Counted from the first letter of the stretch, positions 34,422-45,817 are shown. The stretch is 64,000 bases of DNA from Ciona intestinalis (GCF_000224145.3 NC_020177.2:2993649-3057648); one strand, 5' to 3'. Notes: generated from the letters alone by a model not told the origin. Numbers and translations are program-made.

Positions 34422-35006
34422 AAAAGGCCAAGAAATCAAAGTTTAAACAAAATAGGTTCCTGTTTTAGGCTAGAGTTTTTAAAACCTGCTAGAATACGAT
34501 TTAACGATTACAAGAAATTCACTTTTTTGCAACAGTTTCAACGTAAAACAATAAAATATTTTGCCTGATACACCTAAACTATTGTTTTAAATTTGGTGCA
34601 TAATGCATATTTTCAATACAAAAGTATCAACTTTAGATATAAGTTAATACACTGGAATCACATCAACAAAGATTTGACCGAATCACTCATGTGTAAAATG
34701 ACGTAGCTCACGTCAGGCGTGACGTAAAACGTGGGTTGTATTTCAATGAAATATTGAAACAGGTTTTATATATGGCTTTTGCAAACAAGTTTACTCATTA
34801 AAATAATACTAGTTAAAGTTTCCCGAGTATATACTTTTGTGATATTAATATACATGAAACACGTATTAAACACCTCCGTTTTTTTTTGCAAAACACATTA
34901 CGTGAGCACTGGTTTAGTAACGTAGGTGTTTTACTTTAAACTGTTTTAATAAATAAGCGCGTTAAGTTCGTTCGTCAAATGTCAAAGGGAACCGCCAATT
35001 TTGTCA

Positions 35007-35056
35007 NNNNNNNNNNNNNNNNNNNNNNNNNNNNNNNNNNNNNNNNNNNNNNNNNN
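35007..35056. other. Assembly gap, 50 N
   Basis: Run of 50 N, a conventional size for a gap of unknown length. It lies in the intergenic region between FAM76 and lectin copy A. Confidence 0.99.
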
Positions 35057-35248
35057 CCTAAAAAAGTAAATTAATTTCGTAAAAATAATCGGTAAAAACA
35101 TGACGTATGGATTATCGTTGTAATACATACACAGTTTATTTACCAATACACTGTAATCTGAACTGTTCACCAAACACCAGAACAAGAATCAAGGGGCGAT
35201 ATAGCTTTTACTGCCTAGAGAAACCAAGAGATTTTGTGTAAAATAACG

Positions 35249-36938
35249 ATGGAAATATTGTGTTACGTTTTTCTTTTCTTATTCTTAATGATGTCGTCAA
35301 AAGGTAATTTGCGCTTGGTAATGGGCTGTTATTTTGTTTTGGCGTGTTGAGTCAGAGCTAAAGTGATGTCATATATAAGCCAACATGCAGCTCATTAGTA
35401 GTGACCACTGGGTTGGAGCAATTATTGTCATTAGGTGTATTATGCTATATCTGTATACAGGTCACAAATATGTTGCATTTTCTAAGATACACTTACGCCT
35501 ATTTCCCAGGCAATGTGATACCGTCGTTCTACAGAGACAAGGTCCAGCAATATTCCTACTCTCTCCAGTCTACGACCACGGACGAAATTCTGTTCAACAT
35601 GTGTTTCCAGACACCACCAAAAACCGCTGCAGTTAAAGCAAAACTAGCAAAAGCCACTCTGTTCAATCCTAACTTTAACGTCACCGTCTTAGAAATCCAC
35701 CATGATCGAATGATAATCAATCTTGAAAAAGCATTTGATAAGACGTCTTGGAACTGGGTGTTATTGGATATTGAGTGGATTGTTTATCTCAGCGGTAATT
35801 AGTTTCCTTTTTACTGGATTTCTTAAATGATAAAACTACATACATTTTTTTGTAACAATTGGTAACAAACAAAGAATATTTACGGATTTATATAACCGTA
35901 GCCTCACAACCCAATAAAATACCGTTGTTAACTGTTTAAATCACAGTAAGGGAATATAGTATTTCAGTGCCTACATTATCCCATATTCCCTCACAGTACT
36001 ATAAGACCCAAAGTTTTTGCCATAGTTAACCCATTCTCCCAAAATATTACAAATACAAACAGAAAATCAAATTGTGTTTACATATATAGAGTTGGGAACT
36101 GATTGGCAAAAACTCAGCAATGGATATGCTTACAAGCAGTTACCCACTGAAATGACGTACAATGGGGCCAGAGAGGCGTGTCGAGAAATTGGGGCGTGGC
36201 TACCAGTGTATGGACCAATGGCGTAAGTCATAAGCTATAACCACTAGCTGTTTTAGCAAATTTCAATTCATATGTTGTATGTAAATAAACGCGCCTGAAT
36301 GAATGTATGTAACTTACTTTCTCGCGTGGCTTAAAAATGCCAGGCGTTGTAACACAGGTGTTAATTCACCTCGTACCAGCTCACTAGTTATACGTATATA
36401 TGTAACTTTGTGGGTGATTTTTTGCTGTGTGGCTGACAGTTTAGAGTCTTTAGACAACCCATTAGTGACTACTGGTTTGGAGCTATTGCCGTTAAATGTC
36501 TTACCCAAGAACACTTATATGCCCACAATATAAGCAGCAGTGGTGAGAATTGAAATAACCAAAAATGCTAACGAATGCTCGACAAAACCACGCAACATAA
36601 CACCAAACCAACTTAAAACATCTCTAAAAATTACCCATTATCGCAGCGACCGTGAAACAATTCAATTAGGTGCATCAGCAGTAGAATTTCATGGTCGCTG
36701 GATTGGACTGGCCAAAGACAAACACACCGTCAATTTTGTGTGGGAAAACTGGATAGAACCGTTTGCCAGAAACAACTGGGGTATAGGCGAACCTCAAATC
36801 ATTTCTACCGGCATCACTGAATGCGTATACATGAAACGATACACCGCTATCCTGCGAGATCCGTCGTCTCTATACTGGAGAACTTCAAGGTGTTCTCAGT
36901 TACGACGCGTGGTGTGTGAAAGACCCTTTCCAGTTTAG
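35249..36938 (+). CDS. Secreted C-type lectin with N-terminal module, copy A
   Basis: Exons 35249-35303, 35510-35794, 36090-36222, 36647-36938; 765 nt, 254 residues. Exon 1 encodes a signal peptide (MEILCYVFLFLFLMM). Exon 2 is a module of about 95 residues with LFNMCFQTPPK, VTVLEIHHDR and WVLLDIEWIVY, which I do not recognise and which recurs in copy B. Exons 3-4 form a C-type lectin-like domain: DWQKLSNGYAYK, EACREIGAWLPV, RWIGL, VWENWIEPF, GIGEPQ, and the terminal RCSQLRRVVCERP. EPQ sits where EPN or QPD decides sugar choice in Ca-binding lectins, so carbohydrate binding is possible but not assured. Tandem with copy B at 38481, same exon pattern and phases. Likely an extracellular recognition protein. 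An 8-bp minisatellite begins within about 10 bp after the stop. Confidence 0.85.
35850..36001. mobile_element. MITE partial copy in lectin A intron
   Basis: AACAAACAAAGAATATTTAC to CCATATTCCCTCACAGTACT. Confidence 0.7.
36296..36515 (-). mobile_element. SINE, most of body
   Basis: TGAATGAATGTATGTAACTT to CACTTATATGCCCACAATA; in the last intron of lectin copy A. Confidence 0.8.
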
Positions 36939-36946
36939 ATTATAAA

Positions 36947-37407
36947 TGAATGAGTGAATGAGTGAATGAGTGAATGAGTGAATGAGTGAATGAGTGAATG
37001 AGTGAATGAGTGAATGAGTGAATGAGTGAATGAGTGAATGAGTGAATGAGTGAATGAGTGAATGAGTGAATGAGTGAATGAGTGAATGAGTGAATGAGTG
37101 AATGAGTGAATGAGTGAATGAGTGAATGAGTGAATGAGTGAATGAGTGAATGAGTGAATGAGTGAATGAGTGGATGAGTGAATGAGTGAATGAGTGAATG
37201 AGTGAATGAGTGAATGAGTGAATGAGTGAATGAGTGAATGAGTGAATGAGTGAATGAGTGAATGAGTGAATGAGTGAATGAGTGAATGAGTGAATGAGTG
37301 AATGAGTGAATGAGTGAATGAGTGAATGAGTGAATGAGTGAATGAGTGAATGAGGTGAATGAGTGAATGAGTGAATGAGTGAATGAGTGAATGAGTGAAT
37401 GAGTGAA
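36947..37407. repeat. Minisatellite, 8-bp unit TGAATGAG, about 57 copies
   Basis: Near-perfect tandem array of TGAATGAG with two irregular units (about 37171 and 37352). It starts about 10 bp after the stop of lectin copy A and runs into the ATTC-type tail of a minus-strand SINE. On the minus strand the unit has no stop in any frame, which produces long repetitive open frames of Ser-Leu-Ile-His-Ser-Phe-Thr-His that are not genes. Confidence 0.98.
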
Positions 37408-37590
37408 TAAATGCAACTTACTTTATCTTTGCGTGGCACAGTCGTTATAACACGGGTGTTCTGTTTCATAAACCTCGTGCCCGCTTACGAGTTACCAAGT
37501 ATGTTACTTTGTGATGGGTAATTATATTATTTAGGCGGATTTTTTTTCATTTTTTTATGTGTGGTTGATAATTTGGACTGGAGTCCATAT
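37402..37590 (-). mobile_element. SINE next to the minisatellite
   Basis: GAATAAATGCAACTTACTTT, then CGTTATAACACGGGTGTTCT and CCGCTTACGAGTTACC. Its tail is the source region of the 8-bp array. Confidence 0.82.
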
Positions 37591-37766
37591 ATAAACATGC
37601 TTAAATGGAATACAAAAAAATACTGTACATCATATCGCTTTAAAGGAATTTTGAATTAAAACCATACCTGTTGTAAAACAACGTTATTTGCATGGCGGTA
37701 TGTTTCGTCACACAAAGTAATGTTACGCCCGATACTAAATAAGGAGATTTTTTTAAATATGGTTCT

Positions 37767-37940
37767 GTAGGGTAAGATGGGATATACTGTTTGCAATTCA
37801 ATACCAGTCTTTGATCGTTGTTTTAAACAATTCACAACGTTTTTTTAGGATCGGGCCACGGATATATATATAAACGTTGTTTACTATACCCTATGAGACA
37901 AGTAAATAGAATAAAATCCCATCTTACCCCACCTTACTAA
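37767..37940. mobile_element. MITE between the lectin genes
   Basis: TGTAGGGTAAGATGGGATA to CCCATCTTACCCCACCTTAC; a left-half copy follows at 38049-38165. Confidence 0.82.
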
Positions 37941-38480
37941 AACAGTGTTCCCCCCTACTCTACAATGCATCAGCATCCACTCACGGTAACTCCTACCAAT
38001 AGTGTACATTATACTACCTGTATGCCTAAATCAATGCACAATAAAATAGAAGAGAGGGGGAAGATGGGACACTTTTGGCACATAATATTCAAATATTCTC
38101 ATCGTGTTTTAAACAAATAACAACAGTTTATAGGGAGTTGTGAGGATACCGTTTTATAGCAGCATATATGTAAATTTAACATATTGCTGCCCATGTATAT
38201 ATGTATATATATGCAACCAAAATAAATAATCTTCAATCATACCTAGTGTTTCTTGTAGAAATTAAATGTGCCTCTCTTCGTTTACTTTTATGTCGTAAGT
38301 TTTCAGACTAATCGGCGATGACGTTTCTCACTGCGCAGATGTCAAATGACGGACAGTGCGTATACATCTTAGAAAACGAACGTACGCTGTATCGGTTATG
38401 CTATGCACATTAACATTACTGTGTATATAATAACCAACAATCTCAGAGTTCTATTTGACCAGCTCTGTTAAATCGAGATA

Positions 38481-40890
38481 ATGTCGACGAAAAGTTTAGG
38501 GTATTTAGTTTTGTTTATGATATGGATAATATTGCCAGCAATTGTACTAAGTAAGTATTGCATGTAAAGTTATTTATAGAAGGTTGGGAGAAGATGGGAC
38601 ACCTTTTCATTGTATTATCTAGTCTTATTTAGTAGTAAACAAAAAATATTAATGAATTATTAAACTGTATAGCCTACTCACGACTCCCATAGACCGTTGT
38701 TACTTGGTTAAAACACGATCAGGATATTGGATATTACGTACTTAAAAGTGTCCCATCTGCCCCCACCCTACTCTATATAGTAATTGTGTATTTTTTCTTG
38801 CCGTATATTTTTATGTATGTATACGATAAATTTGCTAACAAATACTGCAGCTAATGCTTTTGAAATAAATGTCACTTATTTACCCCCGCGTGGCGGGCAA
38901 CGACAGTGGTTATGTAACAATAAGAGTGTTCTGTTTCATACACCTTGTGCCAGCTTACGAGTTACAACGTATATAAATTTGTGTGTGATTATTTTTTAGA
39001 GAATTTGTTTTTCTTACTATTACAATTTAATCTGCTTTCTTTTATTAAACATTTAATTAAACTTTACTGTATCCCAACGCCGGTAACCCGTACAGCCAAC
39101 ACAGCAATGATAAATGTATAATTTAACCACGTTTTCAATTCAAAACAGCAGCAAATTACGATCAAAAAGATTTTTTGTCCAGAACAAAATATCTTGAAAA
39201 CTGGCTGAATTTAAAACAAGTTAACTGTATTTAAAATTCCTTTGTAACTTTTATACACTGTTCTAGGCGAAGGAAAACTTTCATTCTACAGAGGAACAAC
39301 AGAAGAACACTCATACTCTTTCAAGGATACAACGATAACTGAATTTCTTTTCAATATGTGTTTCCAAACGCCACCAAAAGCCGTTTCCGTCAAAGTGAAA
39401 CCAGCAGACAGTTCAGTAGAAATTAATTTCGACGTTATTGTGCTCGAAATATCACATGACAGAGTTCAAGTACGATTGGAACGAATTGACGATACCCAGG
39501 GCTGGGATTGGATGTTATTAACCGTGGAATGGATTGTTTACACTGACGGTATAAATAAATGAAGTATAATATAGTAGGGTGGGGACAGATGGGACACCTT
39601 TAGCACATATTATCCTAATATCCTGACCATGTTTTAAACAATTACTAACGGTCTATGGGAGTCGTGAGCATACGGTTTTATAATTCTTTGAATTTTTTGT
39701 TTACTACTAATTGGAAAGAGAAAATGGAATGAAGAGATGTCCCATCTTCCCCCACCCTACTATAAGTATAACTTTATTTGTCTCTCTCACGGTAGCGAAG
39801 ATTTATAAACATTGTAAACGAACAGACAGAATATAGCGACAAAACAACAGCTGTTAAAACACGTTTACAGTTAAAAACATTTTTACATTCAATTGCTAGA
39901 AGAAAATAAGCGCGGTCGCTACACCTAGCAGACAAACGAATTAATGTAACTTATTTATCCTGGCATGGCGGGTAAAAGGCACGACAGTCGTTGTAACACG
40001 AAGGTTCTGCTTCATATACAGCTATTAGCGGTACGGTACTACATTACCTTTTGTTTTTTTAGATGTTGGGTCTGATTGGCAAAAATACAACGGTTACGCC
40101 TACAAAGCTCTGCAGGGGGTTACGACGTATGAAAAGGCAAGAGAGGCGTGTCGTTCAGAGGGGGCGTGGCTGCCGGTATTTGGACCAATGGAAATTGCGT
40201 AAGTATTCAGATAAATTCTTTACTTTAAATGTAAAATACTTTATCCTCGTGGCGGGTACACGACAGTCGTTTTTTCTACCGGTGTTATTTTTTCTACACC
40301 TTGTGTTGGCTTATACGAATAACTACGTATGTTACTTTGTGCGTGGTTGTATTAATTTCTAAAAGGGGCCTATAAACCATTTAATCTAGAACTAAAAATT
40401 AATCTGTAATTAGCACATATAATATTCAAATACCCCGATCGAGTTTCAAACAATTAACAACCGTCCATAGAAGTCGTGAGAAAACGGTTTTACAATTCTT
40501 CAAATCTTCTCTGTTTACTACAAAATGGAAGGGGAAAATAACACGAAAAAGTGTACCATTTATTTTTCCCCCACCCTACTATATTAAAAAAATCTTTACT
40601 ATTTTCTAACTGTAATTTTCCACAGCGCCAATGGTGGAAATAATTACAATGATATATTTGGGGACCGTCACTGGATAGGATTAAAAAGGGAAAATGGAAA
40701 TGGAAAGTTTTTCTGGGAAAACTGGACAAAGTTGTCGTTGGATAGCTACTGGAAACCTGGGGAACCTCACCAAAACAAGTTCTGCGTCATTAGTCACACG
40801 GGCAACAAGTGGAAAACACAGGATTGCGACCAAACAAGTAGCGTGGTATGCGAGCGAATCGCGCCGGTTCATGATGATGGCGGTCCATAA
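38481..40890 (+). CDS. Secreted C-type lectin with N-terminal module, copy B
   Basis: Exons 38481-38550, 39267-39548, 40063-40198, 40626-40890; 753 nt, 250 residues. Signal peptide in exon 1 (YLVLFMIWIILPAIVL). Exon 2 repeats the module of copy A: LFNMCFQTPPKAVSVKVK, VIVLEISHDRVQVRLE, WMLLTVEWIVY. The lectin domain follows: DWQKYNGYAYK, EACRSEGAWLPVFGPM, HWIGL, FFWENWTKL, GEPHQNKFCV and TSSVVCERI. The EPH in place of EPN/QPD and the lack of a clear WND triplet argue against classic mannose or galactose binding. Copy A is about 1.5 kb upstream in the same direction, so the pair arose by tandem duplication. AATAAA at 40901-40906, 10 bp after the stop and next to a SINE tail, may serve as polyadenylation signal. 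Confidence 0.86.
38577..38776. mobile_element. MITE in lectin B intron 1
   Basis: TAGAAGGTTGGGAGAAGATG to CCATCTGCCCCCACCCTACT. Confidence 0.9.
38866..39000 (-). mobile_element. SINE right half
   Basis: CACTTATTTACCCCCGCGTG to TACGAGTTACAACGTATAT; first intron of lectin copy B. Confidence 0.7.
39571..39765. mobile_element. MITE in lectin B intron 2
   Basis: AGTAGGGTGGGGACAGATGG to CATCTTCCCCCACCCTACTA; starts 22 bp after exon 2. Confidence 0.92.
39933..40362 (-). mobile_element. Two SINE right-half fragments around lectin B exon 3
   Basis: Fragments at about 39933-40050 and 40225-40362 (ATCCTCGTGGCGGGTACACG, ACTACGTATGTTACTTTGTG) flank exon 40063-40198. Confidence 0.7.
40407..40583. mobile_element. 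MITE, left end lost, in lectin B intron 3
   Basis: AGCACATATAATATTCAAA to TTTTTCCCCCACCCTACTAT. Confidence 0.82.
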
Positions 40891-40906
40891 GAAATATTTG
40901 AATAAA

Positions 40907-41180
40907 TGTATGAATGAATGAAAGTAACTTGCTTTATTCTTGCGTGGCAGGAAAACGACAGTCATTATAACACGGGTGTTCTGTTTCATACACCTCGTGC
41001 CTGCTGCTTACGAGTTACCACATGTATAACTTTGCGAGAAATTGTTTGTCATTTATTTTAGTATATATATTTTTATTGTATGGCTGGCAATTTAACCATT
41101 ATAGTGACCACTGGTTTGGAGCAATTGTCGTTAAGCGTCTTGCCCAATGATACATACGCCCACAATGGTGGGAGTGTTTG
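40907..41180 (-). mobile_element. SINE, most of body
   Basis: Tail TGTATGAATGAATGAAAG starts about 20 bp after the lectin B stop; body continues to ACATACGCCCACAATGGTG. Forms the 3' UTR in antisense. Confidence 0.83.
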
Positions 41181-41531
41181 CTATTCCAAATTTTCACATA
41201 ATATTTCAAAGAATTTATTATTCTCTAGAATCGTAATTATAGTTTTAGTAGTTTTTATAACAAGCACTATATACGCCCATGTAAATAAGCGAAGTTGAAA
41301 TAGCAAGGCAAAATATTTGATCAGCAGTGATTACTCGTGTGTTGTGAAATGTACGAATCATTGCTCTGTATATTTCCATAAACCGAATAAACTATAAATA
41401 TACCAAACAGATTGCGAAATTGTAAAAAAAAGGAATCAGAAAACGACTTTAAGTTGCTATAATTTAAGAAAATGGTTTATGCATATTATGTAAGACTCGC
41501 ACTTTAATTCATTATGCGTGTTTTTATATGT

Positions 41532-41692
41532 ATAGTGGGGCGGGACACATTTAGTACATCATATTCACATATCTTGATCGTGTTTTAAACAATTAACAAC
41601 GGTCTATGGGAATCGTGAAGCTATATTTTTATAGTTCCTTGAATGTTTTTGTGCCCCATCTTTACCCGCCCCACTATATATTGTCATTCATA
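41532..41692. mobile_element. MITE, internally deleted
   Basis: ATAGTGGGGCGGGACACA to CATCTTTACCCGCCCCACTA. Confidence 0.85.
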
Positions 41693-41844
41693 TACTTTAT
41701 TTTACCTGTTTATTTAACGGTAAAACAGTGTCTCGCTACGAAATGTATCAAAATAACTATAAAATGACAAATTTCCATCAAAGTTATATTGAAATGCTCT
41801 TAAATAAATAAAGTTTGCAGCAAAAACTTTAACAGCTATATTGT

Positions 41845-42040
41845 ACTGGGAGGTAAGATATGGATGCGTCAGCACACTATATCCAATATTTTCTAATTCG
41901 TTTTTTTAACAATTACCAACTTTATATTATAGATTTAATGATACGGTTATATAATTTTGCAATTTTTTTTTGTTTACTACCAAATGGGCCATAAAAGAAA
42001 ATAAAAACATAAAACATTTTACCCTACTTTATGTGTAGCT
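41845..42040. mobile_element. MITE, degraded
   Basis: TGTACTGGGAGGTAAGATAT to CATTTTACCCTACTTTATG. Confidence 0.7.
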
Positions 42041-42077
42041 TATATATAAGTATGTAATAAGTTGAAGTATAAATATA

Positions 42078-42275
42078 TGGTAGGGTGGGGGAAAAAGGGT
42101 CACCTTTTAATTATATCTTGCCGACCAATTTGGTAAAAAACAAAGATCATTCAAATAATTATAAAACCGTATCCTCACGACTCCCATAGACCGTTGTTTG
42201 TTTAAAACACGATCAGGATATTTTAATAATATGTGCTAAAGGTGTCCTATATTACGCCACCGTAATATATCTAAA
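42078..42275. mobile_element. MITE downstream of DOMON gene
   Basis: GGTAGGGTGGGGGAAAAAGG to GGTGTCCTATATTACGCCAC; about 40 bp beyond the DOMON stop. Confidence 0.87.
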
Positions 42276-42314
42276 TAGTATGAGGTAAAGCATTGGTCTC
42301 TATTATTCGACCAT

Positions 42315-45300
42315 TTAAAATAATGCGTACGTAAAGCAGACAACCAAAGAAAGAATTGCAATAGATTGAGCCTGTAGGGAAGATGCAGCACCCGTACCTG
42401 TAAGAAAACAGTATTAATAGTGACAGTAACTACGCTATTATAGACAACGAAAATTTAATTAGTAATAGTTGAATGTCTTAATGGCAGAACGAAAATAACT
42501 AAGTCAGGGTAATTAATCACGAAAAATAACGTATAGTAGGGTGGGGGGAGATGGGACACCTTTTTATTCTATTTTCTTGTCCTATATGGCAGTAAACGAA
42601 GAATGGTCAAAGAATAATAAAACCGTATCCTCACGACTCCCATGGACCGTTGTGATTTGTTTAAAACACGATCAGGATATTTGGGTATTCAGGGCTAAAA
42701 GTGTCCCATCTTCCTCCACCCTACTATATTATTTTTTGATTTAGAAACAGAAGAAACTGTATTTTATAATTAAGTACGTTAGAATAACTCTAAAAAACTC
42801 AAAGTGTTTTGTGTGGTGTTCTATAAGCGCCTTAAACCAGAAAAGACAAAATATAATGTATATTTCGCATTTTTTTATCAATTTCGCTATTTTACCACTT
42901 TTTGTGAGTTCTATTTTATCAAACCAATACAGAAGAGAGGTAAAAATAGTTAAATAAGTTCATTTACTTTAAATTTTAAAGCTTTAAAATAATGTGAATA
43001 ATAAATATACAGTTTAGATCTGGTATATATACCTTCGGGTTTAAACAAATTAAATACGCCGTGCGTAAAGGCACGATATGTGTGTCGTCGAATAGAACCA
43101 GCAGCAGTTACTGGCCCCTCAGCGTAGAGAAGGTTGAACGTCCCTGTGTTAACGTCCCACGTATGGTAGGTGCCGCTAATATTTCGCGTGACGCTCAAAG
43201 GGCGGTAAAACGTACACGAAACGGAACCATTTGCGACACTTGACAATTGTGTAGGAACCTGAATGGATGAATGTAATTTACTTTATCCTAGCGTGGCCGG
43301 CAAACGAAAGTCGTTATCTCACGGGTGATCATACACCTCGTGCCAGCTTATGAGTTACCAGGTATTTTACTTTGTGGGGGATTGTTTTTTGGGGGACTTT
43401 TTTCATTTTTTTATGTATAGCTAATAATTTGGACAACCCGTTAGTGACCACTGAGTTGGAGCAATTGCCGTTATAAGTGTCTTGCCCAAGGACACATACG
43501 CCCACAATGGTAGCAGCGTCGAGCCTTGAACGCATTACTGGGTTACAGGCAGGCTCGCTGTAACCACTATGCCACGGCGCCGCGCAACCTGAGATAGTAT
43601 ACTAATTTACTGATATAGTATATAATGTGTTTCCGAAGGATATGTGATATACATAAACATTTCTGATTAATTAAATATTGTTTTCATCTCGGTTTCTTTT
43701 ACACCGGAAGGAAATGCTTGCACATAAGCTGCACTGCAGCGTGTAGTAGGGTGGGGGAATATGGGACATCTTTTTACTCTATTTTCTTGTTGCAAGCATT
43801 AAGTAGTAAACGAAGAAGCTAAAAAGAATTGAAAAACTGTATTCTTACGACTCCTATAGACCGTTTTTTAAACAGTGGTATATATTAACGTGGGGTAAGA
43901 TGGGACATGATTGACTTTTTTTATCGTCTAATTTTGAAGTGACAAAGAAAATTTACAAAAATATATAACCGCAGCTTCACGACCCTAAAATAGCATTGTT
44001 AATTGCTCAAGACACGATCAGAAAGTATGGGATTTAGGTGCTAACGGTATACCATTCTACCCCACAGTATATACACAATAAACGAGCACTTATTTTTACC
44101 TGAGGAGTAAAAAAATCGATACTAAACTATGCGTAGTGCCAAAAGTACTTAAAACGGTATTAAGACTCGGCTAAAGGTAGCTGTACACAGTATCCGGCAT
44201 GCGAATTCGCTTGCTGCGAAGTCGTATGCAAACCCATTACCGAGTTCCGCATGCAGCAGCGAAATCCGGACAAAACAGACAAAACGGACGAATTCCGGAT
44301 ACTGTGTACAGCCACCTTAACAAGGTGTTATTAAAACAAATATATTTACGGGTCCAGTGACGGTGGCTGGACCGTGTCCAGTAAGGTATCCAGAAGTTAT
44401 TACAACATCACTTGTGTTTGCAGGTGGCATCACAACACATATGTATACGTCATCAGCTGGGCCCTAAAATACATGTACAACATTCGTGCTTAGAAAATAT
44501 TCTAAAATAAAGATAATCCTAAAAACTTAAAACTTTTTTTAATCTTTCACAATTTATATTTCGTAAACTTTAAAAATAATGCTTTTATGCGTATTCTTTA
44601 CAATTTTAGGTGGTTAGGGAAACGGAGGCATTAAATAAAAAAATTAACTTATTTAACCTCTCGTGGCCGGAAAACGACAGTGGTTAGCACGGGCGTTCCG
44701 TGTCATACACCTCGTGCCAGAATACGAGTTATACCAATTATCGACTTATTTAACTTTGTAAGTATTTTTTGGAATTTATATTTTTAATTTGTATGTATGG
44801 CTGACAATTTGGACATGCGTTAATGTCACTTTTACAGATTAGAAACAAGTCGCTAATATACATGTACACCTTTAACTTGAAAAAAATAAATATAAATGGC
44901 TCGTTATTCGTCTGCTGGATGTAGCGACTACGCTTTTTTTCTTTCAATTAAAGTTACATACGTGTTTATAACAATAAGCGTGTTTTAACAATTATCGCTT
45001 TGTCGCTATAATTTATATTTTTTGTTTTGAATAACCATTTGATCTTTGCTACTGTAATCGAAGGGGCAAATAATCTTATCAATGTTATAATTGAATAGGC
45101 GTTGTTTTTAAATACCATGTCTTCGTTTTCAGAAATGGATACAGCCAAGTATCCCACGTCGGGCCCCGACAATGTAAATTTGACATTGATTACGCCAACT
45201 TCGTCCACTTTTTCCCAAGATACAGTTCGACAAGCAGGATTACAGTTTGATGACACATTCCATGTCCAACTACCATAAGAAGCAACTTTTTTGATGTCAT

Positions 45301-45817
45301 CTTGAGCGTTGTGCTGTAGAAATACGGAAGTAACTACAACTCGTATGAAGAAGTTATATAGTAGAGTTTTCTCGTACCATTTTGTAGTAAACAAAGAACA
45401 TTTAACGAATTTTAAAACAGCATGCTTGCGACTCTGATAGACCGTTGTTAATTGTTTAAAACACGATCAAGATATTAGGTGCTAAAGGTGTCCCTTCTTA
45501 CCCAGCCCTACTATATACTTAACTGTTTATTATGTGTCGTTTTATCTTTACACGATACAAATGAACACTAAAGAGAAACCACGCGGATACGCGAAAATGC
45601 TACAAAATGGCGGACGTATATAGCCTATCAGCGGCTATATTGTTGGGGGGATAGTCGACGAGAAAACGCCCGGAATGATATATAGTCTAAAACTAAAACA
45701 ATCTAGTTTATACAGTCTATATTATTAACACACACTTACTGCTGGGTATTTCGTTTTCGTACCAGCGTTGCAACAGCAAACCAGAAGCAGAACCGAAACT
45801 AAAGTAGCCTTAATCAT
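42315..45817 (-). CDS. Secreted DOMON-domain protein, probably GPI-anchored
   Basis: Exons 45817-45740, 45313-45116, 44463-44350, 43258-43033, 42397-42315; 699 nt, 232 residues. An N-terminal signal peptide (MIKATLVSVLLLVCCCNAG) is followed by a single DOMON-like beta-sandwich: INVKFTLSGPDVGYLAVSIS, then PADDVYICVVMPP, GYLTGHGPATVT and SCTFYRPLSV, with TWDVNTGTFNLLYAEGPV near the end. DOMON domains bind heme or sugars and occur in ferric-chelate-reductase-like and dopamine beta-hydroxylase-like proteins. The last exon encodes a small-residue stretch (GTGAASS) and a hydrophobic tail (SIAILSLVVCFTYALF) ending directly at the stop, the layout of a GPI-attachment signal, or of a tail anchor. No cytochrome b561 or other partner domain follows, so this is a stand-alone DOMON protein. 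Ligand unknown. A SINE abuts the acceptor of exon 4. Confidence 0.8.
42535..42728. mobile_element. MITE in last DOMON intron
   Basis: AGTAGGGTGGGGGGAGATGG to ATCTTCCTCCACCCTACTAT. Confidence 0.92.
43261..43592 (-). mobile_element. SINE, full length
   Basis: GAATGGATGAATGTAATTTA to CACTATGCCACGGCGCC, including the complete head. Its tail abuts the acceptor of DOMON exon 4 (sense orientation). Confidence 0.9.
43743..44075. mobile_element. Two MITE copies, left one truncated by the right
   Basis: AGTAGGGTGGGGGAATATGG begins one; AACGTGGGGTAAGATGGGAC begins the second at about 43888, which ends CATTCTACCCCACAGTA. Confidence 0.8.
44174..44318. mobile_element. Second MITE family, copy 2
   Basis: 145 bp, ends AAGGTAGCTGTACACAGTAT and the complement; differs from copy 1 mainly by an extra AATTCGCTTGCTGCG stretch. 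In a DOMON intron. Confidence 0.88.
44636..44815 (-). mobile_element. SINE right part
   Basis: AACCTCTCGTGGCCGGAAAA to ATGGCTGACAATTTGGACA; DOMON intron. Confidence 0.7.
45358..45515. mobile_element. MITE, left end lost, in DOMON intron 1
   Basis: TTTGTAGTAAACAAAGAAC to TTCTTACCCAGCCCTACTAT; begins about 40 bp from exon 2. Confidence 0.8.

Noticed and set aside
36314-36514. Small open frames within SINE copies (also at 43329, 53906, 61741, 62453, 63333, 63712)
   Set aside because: All share the same translated SINE sequence and occur wherever the element does; not host genes.
36900-37469. Long minus-strand open frames of 158 and 189 residues made of a His-Ser-Phe-Thr-His-Ser-Leu-Ile repeat
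   Set aside because: They are the TGAATGAG minisatellite read on the other strand; the 8-bp unit has no stop in any minus frame, so openness is automatic.
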